A stretch of DNA of 64,000 nt from Metabacillus rhizolycopersici (GCF_020075705.1 NZ_JAIQUM010000002.1:110684-174683); one strand, 5' to 3'. Counted from the first letter of the stretch, positions 45,802 through 55,778 are shown. Made by a program: numbers and translations. The notes: generated by a model not told the origin, from the sequence alone.

Positions 45802-46083
45802 GTCAATATTTTTTTATCATTCTTACAAAAAAAATATCAAAAAGTACCCAGATAATAACAAAAATAACTCAATATATAGTCGAACGGTTAACTTTACTCT
45901 CTAAAAAGCTCCTACAAATGAAAAGTAAAATAATAGCGAAAATAAAAGAAATAACGAGGTAATAGAAGAGAATGTTATATGTTATCCGCTTACATAGTCT
46001 TTGTTGCCGTTTTCATCAATATCGTCAAAATATAACCAATACTTTATAATAAGTTTATCAAACATAACAAGGAGGTCAATCAA

Positions 46084-46182
46084 ATGAAAAAAGCTATGGC
46101 ATTCTTTTCAAATCTGTTAGTTGATTTTGATCAATCCATGGAAATCTATGGATCAAAACGCATTTTAACACTTGTAAAATAA
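46084..46182 (+). CDS. Tiny peptide of the DFDxSMDxYG family (32 aa, first of tandem pair)
   Basis: Peptide MKKAMAFFSNLLVDFDQSME then IYGSKRILTLVK. AAGGAGG lies upstream of the ATG with good spacing, and TATAAT is about 35 nt before the start. The next peptide gene starts 29 nt after its stop with its own site. Shared core with the paralogs: L-x-x-acidic-F-D-x-S-M-acidic-x-Y-G-S-x-R. The N-terminal half could be an amphipathic helix. The pair ends at a strong terminator at 46381. Function unknown. Confidence 0.75.
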   Translation: MKKAMAFFSNLLVDFDQSMEIYGSKRILTLVK

Positions 46183-46211
46183 TCATTCGATTAAAAAAGG
46201 AGAAATCACAA

Positions 46212-46310
46212 ATGAAAAAAATGACGAAATTATTGACGAAAATGCTAGTAGAATTTGATAAATCTATGGATAACTATGGATCTACCCGTCTTTCATCATT
46301 CAAAAAATAA
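46212..46310 (+). CDS. Tiny peptide of the DFDxSMDxYG family (32 aa, second of tandem pair)
   Basis: Peptide MKKMTKLLTKMLVEFDKSMD then NYGSTRLSSFKK, the same length as the preceding peptide and about 45% identical to it by eye. AAAGGAG precedes the ATG. Two neighbouring copies plus a third at 37097 mean at least two duplications, and all three keep the acidic-F-D-x-S-M core and the Y-G-x-x-R end, which argues that they are translated and under selection. Confidence 0.75.
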   Translation: MKKMTKLLTKMLVEFDKSMDNYGSTRLSSFKK

Positions 46311-46380
46311 GCTAAAATCTATGAAATGAACCTACGTTAGGATGATTTAAATTGAAGTTTGAACGTATTCATTATGAATC

Positions 46381-46425
46381 AAAAAACCTATTCTCAAAGG
46401 GTAAAATAAGAGAATAGGTTTTTTA
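46381..46425. terminator. Bidirectional terminator
   Basis: Stem AAAACCTATTCTC / GAGAATAGGTTTT with A6 and T6 flanks. It ends the peptide operon and the MFS gene at 46439. Confidence 0.9.
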
Positions 46426-46438
46426 ATTTACCATAGCA

Positions 46439-47656
46439 TTATCCATGCATTTTACGATTCTGTTCCTTCTTCCAAAGAGCTTCCTTTGAAGAATATCGTT
46501 TTTCTTTACTCCGACTCCAAACTACAACCAATAGAGTCGCCACTAATCCTAGGAACCCAACAAAGTAGAATCCGGCCTGAATACCAAAAGAAGAATTAAA
46601 GATTCCCGTAAAAAATGGACCGACAAAGATGCCAATGGCATATAGTGCTTGATAGGCACCCATTGCAGTTGCTCTTTTATCTTTTGCAATTTTTTCAATT
46701 GAGAGTCCTAATAATAACGGAAAAATGAGCCCAAGAAAAAATCCATTCAACCCTTGGACGACTAAAAACATACTTTTCGACCCAACAAACGGAATCAAAA
46801 TCGTCGAAAGAGAAGAAAAAAGGAAGGCTAGCTTCAAGGACCTCCATTCTCCTAATCGAGGCACTAGAACACTCCCCATGAAAAGCGTTGCAATGGCGTG
46901 TGGAATCATAAACGCAAATACGATCCATGTTAATTGGCTAGGACTGAATCCAATTTCCAACGCATAGTTCGATGTAAAGCCAAACATCGTTGAAAAAATA
47001 ATACTATGAGCCAATATGGATAATAAGGAAATTTTCAATAACGAAGGTTCTTTAATAACAACTACTAAGTCCTTTACCTTTAGCGGCTCCTTCGCAATTG
47101 CATCTTTACGCTCTGTAATAAAAAATGAAAGTATCAAACCGATGAGACTAAACACAACCCCGATCACAAAAGGCGCCTTCCAGCCCCACTCATCAACGAT
47201 ATAACCGCTAAAACTCATTCCTAAAAACTGCGCAAGCACGACGACGAAGGAAATGCTCCCCATCGCCTTATGAACTTCCTTATCATTGTAATAGGTCGGA
47301 TACAAGACACTAAAAGCCACCCAAGAAGAAGCTGCAATACCCGCTAAAGAACGAGCTAACAGGATCATCCATAAATGATCTGTCATGAGATAAATCATAC
47401 AGCTAAGGAAACTAGCAAACATCCCAAAAATAATAAATGGCTTCCTAAACTTCATTAGATCAGAAAAAATCCCAATCGGCAGTCGACATAAAAGCTGTAC
47501 CAGCCCATAACTACTTAACACAATCCCAATGAAGGTATAGCGCCCGCCGATTGATTCCATATAGGGCGATAAAATAGGGACATAAATAAAATGCGGAAAC
47601 CATAATAAAAAAGAGACCAGGATAAATAAATATTTCGATGACTGTTTTCTTTCCAA
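46439..47656 (-). CDS. MFS transporter of unknown substrate
   Basis: A 405-residue, 12-helix major facilitator. Motif A in the 2-3 loop is LPIGIFSDLMKFRKP and its echo in the 8-9 loop is GSVLVPRLGEWRSL; helix 5 has SFSGYIVDEWGWKAPF. It resembles drug/sugar efflux or cyclitol carriers of the DHA1 type. No IolR array precedes it; the ORF-less element at 47.7-48.1 kb lies upstream instead. Its role in inositol use is only suggested by location. Start is ATG; the upstream site is weak (TGGATGTGATTACTTGGAAAGAA region). Confidence 0.82.
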   Translation of the reverse strand: MERKQSSKYLFILVSFLLWFPHFIYVPILSPYMESIGGRYTFIGIVLSSYGLVQLLCRLPIGIFSDLMKFRKPFIIFGMFASFLSCMIYLMTDHLWMILLARSLAGIAASSWVAFSVLYPTYYNDKEVHKAMGSISFVVVLAQFLGMSFSGYIVDEWGWKAPFVIGVVFSLIGLILSFFITERKDAIAKEPLKVKDLVVVIKEPSLLKISLLSILAHSIIFSTMFGFTSNYALEIGFSPSQLTWIVFAFMIPHAIATLFMGSVLVPRLGEWRSLKLAFLFSSLSTILIPFVGSKSMFLVVQGLNGFFLGLIFPLLLGLSIEKIAKDKRATAMGAYQALYAIGIFVGPFFTGIFNSSFGIQAGFYFVGFLGLVATLLVVVWSRSKEKRYSSKEALWKKEQNRKMHG

Positions 47657-47699
47657 GTAATCACATCCATTTCAAACGATATTCCCAATTGAATGCTGT

Positions 47700-48112
47700 T
47701 TCTCGATATTTTAACGTATTCCGACAGAAGTCCTCTTCCTCAAGGAATGTGAAGGGCGTAGCCCAATGAGTAGGGAGGGGATGAATGTCGGTTGGTGTTA
47801 GCCAAAATGTTTATTTTCCAGAACACTTGTGCTATACTGAAGTCAAACATGCTCTTTGAAGACTGAAGATATGAGGTTTCGACAGGAAGAACGCTCTGTC
47901 GTGTAAAATCTTCAAGCCATCAAAGAACTAGCCAACGCGCTAATCTTTGTAGGGCAAGGTCGTGCCCGAATTTACGCCTGTGGAGACCATGTAAGACTTG
48001 TTAGATCATTCTGATAGCAATGGTCATTGAATCAGGAAGCCCCTTCTTCAACGAAGTAAGGAGGGGTCGTTCACTGAGTAGAAGCCGCTTAATCCCGTAG
48101 ATCAAGCGGCTT
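47700..48112 (+). ncRNA. Orphan TnpB-type guide-RNA locus O2 (ORF-less IS605-like element)
   Basis: Non-coding and structured. An extended -10 TGCTATACT (47830-47838) is followed by a long-range stem, CTTTGA (47854) with TCAAAG (47920) and TGAAGAT with ATCTTCA, around GACAG/CTGTC. Next come GGGCA/TGCCC (47952-47967) and an end hairpin CCCCTTCTT / AAGGAGGGG (48040-48066) followed by TCGTTCAC, the usual end of TnpB reRNA scaffolds. One frame before it (YACGDHVRLVRS, then SLNQEAPSS) looks like a decayed TnpB C-terminus. A terminator-like stem AAGCCGCTT / AAGCGGCTT closes it. Confidence 0.5.
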
Positions 48113-48126
48113 GACATCAGCTTTTC

Positions 48127-49062
48127 TTAGCCTAAAATTCCTTTGATCGCGTCTAAGTCTTGTCCACCTAGCTCCACATCGACGGCTCTAACTGTGTCAC
48201 GAATTTGTCCAGGATGTTTTCCGCCTGGAATCACGGCATCCACACCATCTCGCGCTAATAACCAAGCAAGGGCTAAATGGCTGATACTCGTTTGTTTAGA
48301 AGAAGCAAAGGCCTCTAATTTTTCTACCTTCGCAAGATTTTTCTCAAATTCCCCCTCTGCAAATAGAGGCACAGAATTCCGCCAGTCGTTCGCTGCTAAC
48401 GTAAAATCTTGAGTATATTTACCGCCCAATAAACCGAAAGCAAGCGGACCAAATGGAATAAAGGAAATTTGATTTTCTACACAATATGGAAGCAACTCTT
48501 TTTCAACAGAACGGTTTAGCATACTATACTCTAACTGCAATGCATTAATATCACCATGCGCGTTCGCTTCCTTCACTTGATCGATGGTCATGTTGGAAAT
48601 TCCAATTGAACGGATTTTTCCTTCTTCCTTCATTTTAGCTAATTCCGTAACGGCATCGCCAATCGGTGTTTTACCATCAGGATTATGAATATAGTACAAA
48701 TCAATATAATCGGTTTGCAGTCTTTTCAAACTGTCTTCAAGTGATTGACGTAAAAAAGCTGGCTCATTGTTTAACACAACAGAACCATCCGAGAACCACT
48801 GATTAGCCCCTTTTGTGGCAAGAATGATTTGATCACGAGGCACTTCGCGTAATACTTCCCCCACTAATTCCTCTGAACGGCCTTTTCCATATATATTTGC
48901 CGTATCAATGAAGTTAATACCTTCTTCAATTGCTGCACGAACAAAGTTCTTGCCGTCTTCTTCGTTTAAACCTTCATATAAGTTATGACCGCCTACCGCA
49001 TTCGTACCTAAGCCCATTTTCGAAATCTTAATATCCGTTTTTTTCAATGTCGTATATTTCAT
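48127..49062 (-). CDS. iolS: Aldo/keto reductase, IolS-like
   Basis: NADPH-dependent reductase with an (alpha/beta)8 barrel, 311 residues. The AKR tetrad is D53, Y58 (DTANIYG), K84 (ATKGAN) and H126 (YYIHNPD), and the cofactor motif IPFGPLAFGLLGGKY is present. It is close to B. subtilis IolS, the AKR11A protein encoded beside the iol operon. It is last in the leftward iolA-B-C-D-J-S string, 75 nt after iolJ. The physiological substrate is unknown. Start is ATG after GAGGAGG. Confidence 0.9.
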   Translation of the reverse strand: MKYTTLKKTDIKISKMGLGTNAVGGHNLYEGLNEEDGKNFVRAAIEEGINFIDTANIYGKGRSEELVGEVLREVPRDQIILATKGANQWFSDGSVVLNNEPAFLRQSLEDSLKRLQTDYIDLYYIHNPDGKTPIGDAVTELAKMKEEGKIRSIGISNMTIDQVKEANAHGDINALQLEYSMLNRSVEKELLPYCVENQISFIPFGPLAFGLLGGKYTQDFTLAANDWRNSVPLFAEGEFEKNLAKVEKLEAFASSKQTSISHLALAWLLARDGVDAVIPGGKHPGQIRDTVRAVDVELGGQDLDAIKGILG

Positions 49063-49099
49063 GAAAATAACCTCCTCGTACGCTATAAGACAAAATAGA

Positions 49100-49131
49100 G
49101 AGAGGATGCCCTCAAAACTGCTGACATCCTC
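49100..49131 (-). terminator. Weak terminator or processing hairpin between iolJ and iolS
   Basis: Stem GAGGATGTC / GGCATCCTC followed by TCTCTATTTTG on the minus strand. Confidence 0.5.
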
Positions 49132-49137
49132 ATATTG

Positions 49138-50007
49138 TTACACTTTATTATTCGATTTAAATTCACGTATTTTCGCTTTAACAGTTTCTTTTACAGCTTC
49201 CTTACCAGGAGTAAGGATGGTACGAGCATCATAAACGTCCCTATCGTTTTCTAACGTATTACGTACAGCTGCTGCCCATGCCTGCAAGCATTCTGTATTC
49301 ACGTTTATTTTTGCATGGCCGAGATCAATCGCTTTATGAAGTTGGTATAATGGGATACCTGAACCACCATGCAATACCAATGGAACGTCTGTTAACTCGG
49401 AGATTTCTTTCATCTCATCGAAACCTAATTTTGGCTCACCTTGGTATGGACCATGAACAGAGCCAAGAGCCGCCGCTAACGCATCAATGTCAGCTTCCTT
49501 AACGATTCGAACACACTCACTTGGATCTGCGTATTGAATTCCACCGATCAAGCCGTCTTCATTACCTCCAACAGTACCTACCTCTGCCTCAACAGAAACA
49601 CCGTGAAGCTTTGCATAATTCACGACTTCTTTTGTCATCTCAATATTTTCATCAATTGGATGGTGTGAACCGTCAATCATAACAGATGTATATCCAGCAT
49701 CAATTGCCTCTATACATCTTTCTACGCTACTCCCGTGATCTAAGTGAAGCGCAACAGGCACAGTGATGTTTTTGTCTTCAACAAGGCGGTTAATGACAGT
49801 TGAAATTAATTTAAAGCCCCCTAAATAGTCAACAAGACGATCAGATGAAGCCACAATAACAGGTGAGTTTTCTTCTTGCGCCGCTTCTAAAATCGCTTCC
49901 GCCCATTGGAAGCTGTTAATATTAAATTGACCAACAGCATACTTTTCCTCTTTCGCTCTGACCAACATTTCTTTCATCGTAACTAACTTCGATGACGTTG
50001 TTAACAT
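49138..50007 (-). CDS. iolJ: 5-Dehydro-2-deoxyphosphogluconate aldolase
   Basis: Class II aldolase that cleaves 2-deoxy-5-keto-gluconate-6-phosphate into dihydroxyacetone phosphate and malonic semialdehyde. The 289 residues share with fructose-bisphosphate aldolases the Zn ligand region [29 protein letters not shown] and LHGGSGIP. I chose ATG at 50007, 8 nt from GGGGGG; ATG at 50013 is too close. Matches B. subtilis IolJ along its length. It follows iolD after a gap with a strong hairpin. Confidence 0.94.
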   Translation of the reverse strand: MLTTSSKLVTMKEMLVRAKEEKYAVGQFNINSFQWAEAILEAAQEENSPVIVASSDRLVDYLGGFKLISTVINRLVEDKNITVPVALHLDHGSSVERCIEAIDAGYTSVMIDGSHHPIDENIEMTKEVVNYAKLHGVSVEAEVGTVGGNEDGLIGGIQYADPSECVRIVKEADIDALAAALGSVHGPYQGEPKLGFDEMKEISELTDVPLVLHGGSGIPLYQLHKAIDLGHAKINVNTECLQAWAAAVRNTLENDRDVYDARTILTPGKEAVKETVKAKIREFKSNNKV

Positions 50008-50064
50008 GACCATATCCCCCCCTTTTTTTAAATTGGTCGTTAACTATGAATAATCTGCTTAAAT

Positions 50065-50096
50065 CTGGCAGGAAAACAAGAGATGTTTCCTGCCAG
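50065..50096 (-). other. Intra-operon hairpin between iolD and iolJ
   Basis: Perfect stem CTGGCAGGAAA / TTTCCTGCCAG without a T run. It is probably an mRNA stability or processing element rather than a terminator. Confidence 0.55.
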
Positions 50097-50112
50097 GAAT
50101 CATTTTTAAAAC

Positions 50113-52023
50113 TTAATATTGTTTTGCACTTTCTAATTTTTGCATTCTAAATTCATGCGCTTTTTGAATGCTTTCTTTATTAGATACTTCCGCTACACCG
50201 ACATTCCACCAGCTGTCATAGCCGTCTGTCATTGTTTTTGGCAGTACTTTAATATCAATTAAAGTAGAAACATCTTGTTTCTTCGCATCCTCTAAAGCTT
50301 CTTTCAATTGCTCGATGGTATTTACGCGGTATGTCTTCGCACCATAGCCTTCCGCAACTTTTGCATAATCAATATTTAAAATCTTATTGTCATGTGTTCT
50401 AAATTCACAGAAGTAGCTGCCACTACCGTGATCCATTTGCAAGTTATTGATACAACCAAAACCAGAGTTATCGAATAGAACAATATTGATTTTTTGGCCA
50501 TATTGAATCGCTGTAATCAGTTCAGAGTGAAGCATTAAGAAACTACCATCTCCAACAAGAGAGTATACTTCCTTGTCAGGGTTAGCTAATTTAACACCTA
50601 ATGCACCTGATACTTCATAGCCCATGCAAGAATAGCCGTACTCAACATTGTACGTATTTTGCACCGTTGGATTCCAAATACGTTGAACATCTCCTGGAAG
50701 AGAGCCTGCTGCAGTAATGATTGTGCTGTCTGGAGCAATCGTATCATTCACAGCAATTAAGGCTGTTGTTTGCGCCAATTCTGTATTTAATTCGTCAGCA
50801 TATTCATTTAATATTTCTTGTGTGAAGTGGTTTTTAACTTCAGGATCGAACCCTTCACGTGAGAATTCCACTTTGCTTAAGCGGTCTCTTTCAGCATTCC
50901 ATTCTGCTTTTAACTCAGAAATCGTTGTGCCGAACTCCGTTTCATAGCCCTCTAATAATGGTGCTAATTGCTCTAATGTTGTTTTCGCATCGGCTACCAC
51001 TTGGAATGCATCCAGCTTGTAAGCTTGGAAACGACTTACGTTAATATTTAAAAACTTTGTTTGTTCAAAATTAAACGCTGTTTTGGAAGACGTCGCAAAA
51101 TCTGTATACCTTGTACCAATTCCAATAACTAGGTCCGCTTGACGGGCTGCTTTATTGGCTGCTAATGTACCTGTGATTCCCATACCGCCTAAATTGTTTT
51201 TAAATGTACTTTCAACCGTTGCTTTTCCTGCTTGCGTTTCAACTAATGGAATATTATGCTTTTCAGATAGTTGAACTAAAATATCATACGCTTGTGAATA
51301 TTTCGCTCCGCCTCCAACAAGAATCATTGGTTTTTTGCTGTTGCGAATGATCTCTGCTGCCCCTTTTAGTTCACGCTCTACTGGTGCTTTACGATCTAAA
51401 TAATGAACTCTCTTTTCAAAGAATTTTTCATCATAATCGTAAGCTTCTCCTTCTACATCCTGTGCAATACAAATTGTTGCAGGACCGGCAATGGCTGGGT
51501 TTGTTAATACTTCGAATGCACGAATTAAGCTGGACATTAATTGTTCAGGTCGTGTAATACGATCCCAGTAACGAGATACCGGCTTTAACGCATCATTTGT
51601 TGTCACAGCTAAGCTATGCTCCTGTTCTACTTGTTGTAAAACAGGATCAGGCTGTCTTGTTGCAAATGTATCACCTGGCAATAATAATACCGGAATGTTA
51701 TTCGCTAACGCTGTTCCTGCAGCCGCTGCCAGATTGGCTGAACCAGGTCCAACCGAAGTGGTCACAGCATAGATTTTTTGACGTAGCATTTGCTTGCTGT
51801 AAGCAATTGCGGCATGTGCCATCCCTTGCTCATTTTTACCTTGAATAACTTTTAAATGACCTGAATATTGTTCAAGCGCCTGCCCGATTCCTAAGACATT
51901 CCCATGACCGAAGACATTGAAGATTCCTTCAACAAATGGGAATTCCTCTCCATCTACATGGATATATTGTTGATTTAAAAATTTAATTAATGCTTGTGCT
52001 GTCGTTAATCTAATTTTCCCCAT
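50113..52023 (-). CDS. iolD: 3D-(3,5/4)-Trihydroxycyclohexane-1,2-dione hydrolase
   Basis: ThDP-dependent enzyme that opens the inositol-derived ring to 5-deoxy-glucuronate. The 636 residues have the three acetolactate-synthase-like domains: the N-terminal PYR domain with the ThDP glutamate around [11 protein letters not shown], a central domain (about 200-350), and the C-terminal PP domain with the ThDP motif [13 protein letters not shown] and [17 protein letters not shown]. The length matches B. subtilis IolD. It lies between iolC (13 nt gap) and iolJ. Start is ATG after AGAGGTGA. Confidence 0.96.
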   Translation of the reverse strand: MGKIRLTTAQALIKFLNQQYIHVDGEEFPFVEGIFNVFGHGNVLGIGQALEQYSGHLKVIQGKNEQGMAHAAIAYSKQMLRQKIYAVTTSVGPGSANLAAAAGTALANNIPVLLLPGDTFATRQPDPVLQQVEQEHSLAVTTNDALKPVSRYWDRITRPEQLMSSLIRAFEVLTNPAIAGPATICIAQDVEGEAYDYDEKFFEKRVHYLDRKAPVERELKGAAEIIRNSKKPMILVGGGAKYSQAYDILVQLSEKHNIPLVETQAGKATVESTFKNNLGGMGITGTLAANKAARQADLVIGIGTRYTDFATSSKTAFNFEQTKFLNINVSRFQAYKLDAFQVVADAKTTLEQLAPLLEGYETEFGTTISELKAEWNAERDRLSKVEFSREGFDPEVKNHFTQEILNEYADELNTELAQTTALIAVNDTIAPDSTIITAAGSLPGDVQRIWNPTVQNTYNVEYGYSCMGYEVSGALGVKLANPDKEVYSLVGDGSFLMLHSELITAIQYGQKINIVLFDNSGFGCINNLQMDHGSGSYFCEFRTHDNKILNIDYAKVAEGYGAKTYRVNTIEQLKEALEDAKKQDVSTLIDIKVLPKTMTDGYDSWWNVGVAEVSNKESIQKAHEFRMQKLESAKQY

Positions 52024-52036
52024 GAAAATTCACCTC

Positions 52037-53029
52037 TTACTGATTTGTAACGGCTTCTCTTTCTGCAATCAACTGTTCAATTTCTTTTACAGTTGGCATC
52101 GCTTCAGAAGAGCTGTGTTTGCTAACAACGATCGCGGCAGAAGCACTGCCATATTTTAGTGCTGTTTCAATATCTTTACCATTTAATAATGCATAAAGGA
52201 AAGCAGATGCATAAGAGTCGCCGGCACCAAATGTTTTTAATACCTTCGTTAAGTATGCGTTGCCACGGAATACGTCGCCAGATTTCGCATATGCGTAAGA
52301 TCCTTCAACACCATGCTTAATGACGATTAATTTTGGAGAATGCTGGAACAATGCGTTTACGGTTTCGTCATTATTTCCGTTTTCGATATTTTCCATCACA
52401 TCAAATTCATCACGAGTTCCAATGACAACATCTGCATTTTGAGCAACTAGTGTATAATAAATAGAAGTTTCTTCAGGTGAAGCCCAAGTATATCCGCGAT
52501 AATCTAATTCAAAGAATACTTGAACATCATTTTTCTTCGCTAATTGAACAGCTTTTAATACCGCTTCACGAGATGGGCTTTTTGCTAATGCTGTGCCTGA
52601 TACAAGAAGAATTTTAGCTTTTTTAATATACTCTTCACTTACTTCAGATGCGTCTAAGTAAAGATCCGCTACTTCATCACGGTACATTAAAATGCTGCAT
52701 TCTTCAGGGCTTTTGATTTCTGTAAAAGTTAAGCCTGTTTTGTGCCCTTCTTTGTCCACTACCATATGTGATGTATCCACACCAACACCTGTCATGTATT
52801 GTTCAATAAAACGGCCGTGTTGGTCATCCGCTAATTTTCCAATGAATCCTGCTTTTAAGCCTAATTTAGAAGTTCCAATTGCAATATTCGCTGGAGATCC
52901 ACCCACATATTTTTTAAATGTCATCGTTTCTTCCATCGGGCGGTTGTATTCGACTGCATTTAAGTCGATACATGCTCTACCGATCGCAATGATATCAAGT
53001 TCTCTGTCTGTATCAAATTCCAGTTTCAT
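52037..53029 (-). CDS. iolC: 5-Dehydro-2-deoxygluconokinase
   Basis: PfkB-family kinase that phosphorylates 2-deoxy-5-keto-gluconate at position 6; its product is the IolR inducer. The 330 residues begin with IIAIGRACIDLN and GGSPANIAIG and end with the PfkB anion hole and base KTFGAGDSYASAFLYAL. I chose ATG at 53029 with AAGGAGTG upstream. The iolD gene follows after 13 nt. It matches B. subtilis IolC. Confidence 0.95.
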   Translation of the reverse strand: MKLEFDTDRELDIIAIGRACIDLNAVEYNRPMEETMTFKKYVGGSPANIAIGTSKLGLKAGFIGKLADDQHGRFIEQYMTGVGVDTSHMVVDKEGHKTGLTFTEIKSPEECSILMYRDEVADLYLDASEVSEEYIKKAKILLVSGTALAKSPSREAVLKAVQLAKKNDVQVFFELDYRGYTWASPEETSIYYTLVAQNADVVIGTRDEFDVMENIENGNNDETVNALFQHSPKLIVIKHGVEGSYAYAKSGDVFRGNAYLTKVLKTFGAGDSYASAFLYALLNGKDIETALKYGSASAAIVVSKHSSSEAMPTVKEIEQLIAEREAVTNQ

Positions 53030-53106
53030 GGAAAACACTCCTTATTGTTTAATAATCAAAGAAAATAGTATGTTTTAACTTAAAGAATGGTCGAGCTTCA
53101 CTTTTG

Positions 53107-53925
53107 TTATTTACGCTCTAAAATCCATTCATGAGCAGGTTCATTGTGGAATTTCCAAATACGTGTTGGTCCAGCCATGACATTTAAGTAATAAGATTCA
53201 TATCCGTCTGGAACAGCTACTGGGTGATATCCTGCAGGTACTAACACAACATCTCCATTTTCAACTGTCATCGTTTCATCAATGGAACGATCATCTGTGT
53301 ACACACGTTGGAATACAAAGCCTTGTCTTGGGTTCATTTCATGGTAATACGATTCTTCTAAGAATGATTCATGTGGTAAGTTATCTTGATCATGTTTATG
53401 TGGAGGATAACTAGACCAGTTTCCGCTTTCTGTAAACACTTCAACTACTAGTAAACTATTTGCAGATGGATCAGAATCCGGTAAAATGTTGTGTACGAGA
53501 CGTTTGTTGCTATATTTACCGCGATTTTCGATGCCGTTATCTTCTGCTTTGATTAATTTGGTAGGTAATTGTTGATACGATTGAGAGTAACAAAGTGCGA
53601 CACGCGCTTGACTTACTGCCTCTACTACAAATTTCCGCTCATTGGATACATACACACTGTCTGTTGGTATCTTTTCAAACACACTTTCTCTTGTACCAAT
53701 GTTTTCAAATGTTACTTCTTGATCTGAAACCGTGATTTTACCAGTTAAGGCAACAATGCAGCATTCTACCTTTCCTAGTTCTTCTGTATATGTAGCACCA
53801 GGAGTTAAATCAACTACTTTAAATCCAACATATTCCAACGGTGAATTTTCAGAAGTTACGTCGTGAACGAGCGTGACGCCTGATGATATTTCAGTTGTAT
53901 TTGGTTTACAGAGTAATTTACTCAC
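53107..53925 (-). CDS. iolB: 5-Deoxy-glucuronate isomerase
   Basis: Bicupin enzyme converting 5-deoxy-glucuronate to 2-deoxy-5-keto-gluconate. The 272 residues include SYPPHKHDQDN (metal ligands of the second cupin), HESFLEESYYHEMNPRQGF and VLVPAGYHPVAVPDGYESYYLNVMAG, all typical of IolB. It lies between iolA (93 nt gap with a strong hairpin) and iolC. Start is ATG... read as GTG/TTG alternatives are not needed; AGGAGGAGA precedes it. Confidence 0.94.
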   Translation of the reverse strand: MSKLLCKPNTTEISSGVTLVHDVTSENSPLEYVGFKVVDLTPGATYTEELGKVECCIVALTGKITVSDQEVTFENIGTRESVFEKIPTDSVYVSNERKFVVEAVSQARVALCYSQSYQQLPTKLIKAEDNGIENRGKYSNKRLVHNILPDSDPSANSLLVVEVFTESGNWSSYPPHKHDQDNLPHESFLEESYYHEMNPRQGFVFQRVYTDDRSIDETMTVENGDVVLVPAGYHPVAVPDGYESYYLNVMAGPTRIWKFHNEPAHEWILERK

Positions 53926-53971
53926 CGTGTAATCTCCTCCTATTATTAAAAATCAGTTTAGTATGAGAATC

Positions 53972-54004
53972 GCTATTATCCTACTAAACCCGTAGGATAA
54001 TAGC
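53972..54004 (-). other. Intra-operon hairpin between iolA and iolB
   Basis: Perfect 13 bp stem GCTATTATCCTAC / GTAGGATAATAGC without a T run, directly after the iolA stop. It could protect the iolA message or attenuate downstream expression. Confidence 0.6.
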
Positions 54005-54018
54005 AGAAATTTACAATC

Positions 54019-55494
54019 TTATTCAAAAGTTGGTGCTTTATAGTTAGCTGTAACTACTTTTTTACGAGTATAGAATTCAACTCCATCTTTACCGTTAGCA
54101 GGTAATGTACCGTAGAATGAAGATTTCCATCCAGAGAATGGGAAGAATGCCATTGGTGCTGGAACACCTAAGTTAACTCCTAACATACCTGCATCGATAT
54201 TCTCGCGGAAGTAACGGATAGAAGAAGCATTCGGTGTATAGATGCATGCACCATTTGCAAATTCTGATTTATTAGTTGTTTCAACGGCCTCTTTTAAGTT
54301 TTTAACACGAATGATTGATAATACTGGAGCAAAAATTTCATCTTTCCAAATGACCATATCAGTTGTTACTTCATCAAAAATAGTTGGTCCAACAAAGTAT
54401 CCATCTTCTGGTGCCGTTTCACGACCATCACATACTAATTTAGCGCCTTCTTCAATTCCTTTTTGAATGTAGCCTAAAATACGCTGTTGGTTTTGTTCTC
54501 GAATCACAGGACCTAAAAATACACCTTCTTCAAGTCCGTTACCAATTTTCAAGTCCTTTGCCTTAGCAATTAATGATTCTAAAAACTCATCTGCAATTCC
54601 TTCTTCAACTGCTACAACCGAACATGCCATACAACGTTCACCCGCAGATCCGAATGCTGAAGCAATTACATTCGTTGTAGCAAGTTCTAGGTCGGCATCA
54701 TTTAATACGATTGAATGGTTTTTAGCCCCTGTTAATGCTTGAACACGTTTTAAGTTTTCACTTCCACGTTTGTAGACATATTCACCAACTGGTTGTGATC
54801 CAACGAAGGAAATGGCTTTTACTGCTGGGTGATCTAAGATCCCATTAACAACGTCATGTGCACCATGTACTACGTTAAACACACCTGCAGGTAAACCAGC
54901 TTCCTCTAATAGTTGGGCTAATTTTTCAGCTAATAGAGGTGTTCTTTCAGATGGCTTAAGAACAAATGTATTACCTACTGCAATAGCCATCGGGAACATC
55001 CAGCAAGGTACCATCATCGGGAAGTTAAATGGTGTAATTCCTCCAATAACCCCGATTGGATAACGATAATTTGTCACTTCTACATCTTTCGCGATAGTTG
55101 ATAATGAATCCCCCATCATTAAAGTAGGTGCACCTGCAGCAAATTCAACATTCTCAATACCTCGACCAACTTCACCTAATGCTTCAGGAAGGTTTTTACC
55201 ATTTTCAATTGTTATAATACGAGCTAACTCACTGCTATTTTTTTGTAATAATTGCTGAAATTTGAATAAAATTCTTGCGCGTTTTTGAACAGGAACTTGT
55301 TTCCAATCTTCAAATGCTTTTGCTGCTACTTCTACTGCATAATCAAGATCTTCTTTTGTTGAAATTGGAACTTGAGCAATTACTTCTTTCGTTGCAGGGT
55401 TGTACACATCTTCATATTGTGTTGTTTTACTTTCTACCCATTCACCATTTATGTAGTTTTTAATTTTTCTTACGCCTACTAATGTTTCTGCCAT
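54019..55494 (-). CDS. iolA: Methylmalonate/malonate-semialdehyde dehydrogenase (acylating)
   Basis: CoA- and NAD+-dependent oxidation of malonic semialdehyde to acetyl-CoA and CO2, the last step of the pathway. The 491 residues show the ALDH layout: [12 protein letters not shown] (NAD site), [24 protein letters not shown], catalytic C288 in GSAGERCMA and the C-terminal [12 protein letters not shown]. It matches B. subtilis IolA/MmsA. First gene of the leftward operon, with the IolR array and cre site upstream. Start is ATG after AGGAGGAAG. Confidence 0.97.
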   Translation of the reverse strand: MAETLVGVRKIKNYINGEWVESKTTQYEDVYNPATKEVIAQVPISTKEDLDYAVEVAAKAFEDWKQVPVQKRARILFKFQQLLQKNSSELARIITIENGKNLPEALGEVGRGIENVEFAAGAPTLMMGDSLSTIAKDVEVTNYRYPIGVIGGITPFNFPMMVPCWMFPMAIAVGNTFVLKPSERTPLLAEKLAQLLEEAGLPAGVFNVVHGAHDVVNGILDHPAVKAISFVGSQPVGEYVYKRGSENLKRVQALTGAKNHSIVLNDADLELATTNVIASAFGSAGERCMACSVVAVEEGIADEFLESLIAKAKDLKIGNGLEEGVFLGPVIREQNQQRILGYIQKGIEEGAKLVCDGRETAPEDGYFVGPTIFDEVTTDMVIWKDEIFAPVLSIIRVKNLKEAVETTNKSEFANGACIYTPNASSIRYFRENIDAGMLGVNLGVPAPMAFFPFSGWKSSFYGTLPANGKDGVEFYTRKKVVTANYKAPTFE

Positions 55495-55632
55495 CAGATT
55501 TCTTCCTCCTTATTGGTATTCCATCATAATGTTTTGATAAAAATCGATTGAAATCGTTTTCGGTATACTATCATTCTGATAACCTATTAGATTCAAACCT
55601 TCATTTTGATCGGAACTTGAATTCTTTATCAT

Positions 55633-55665
55633 ATTTTGATTAACTTTTGGTTATCTTTGATTACA
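55633..55665. promoter_or_regulatory. IolR operator array of the iolABCDJS operon
   Basis: Three direct 11-nt units: TTTTGATTAAC, TTTTGGTTATC, TTTGATTACAT. They lie 140-170 nt upstream of iolA. Confidence 0.75.
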
Positions 55666-55674
55666 TCTTAATAC

Positions 55675-55688
55675 TAAAAACGCTTTCA
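55675..55688. promoter_or_regulatory. cre-like CcpA site of the iol operon
   Basis: TAAAAACGCTTTCA (reverse complement TGAAAGCGTTTTTA), beside the IolR array. Confidence 0.6.
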
Positions 55689-55764
55689 GTCAACCACTTT
55701 TCAAAAAATATTTATTCAAAAAATGTAAATTGTATAAAATTCGGTGATATCATTGAAAAACTAT

Positions 55765-55778
55765 TGAAAACGATTTCA
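55765..55778. promoter_or_regulatory. Perfect cre site at the 3' edge of the lacI-family gene
   Basis: TGAAAACGATTTCA fits the cre consensus at every position. It lies over the last codon of the LacI-type gene and 270 nt upstream of iolA, so it may serve iolA or be bound by the LacI-type regulator itself. Confidence 0.6.

Noticed and set aside
47870..47890. TTTCGACAGG resembling the tmRNA GGATTCGACAGG motif
   Set aside because: No tRNA-like ends, no tag reading frame and no alanine acceptor stem; the flanks fit a TnpB-type RNA better.
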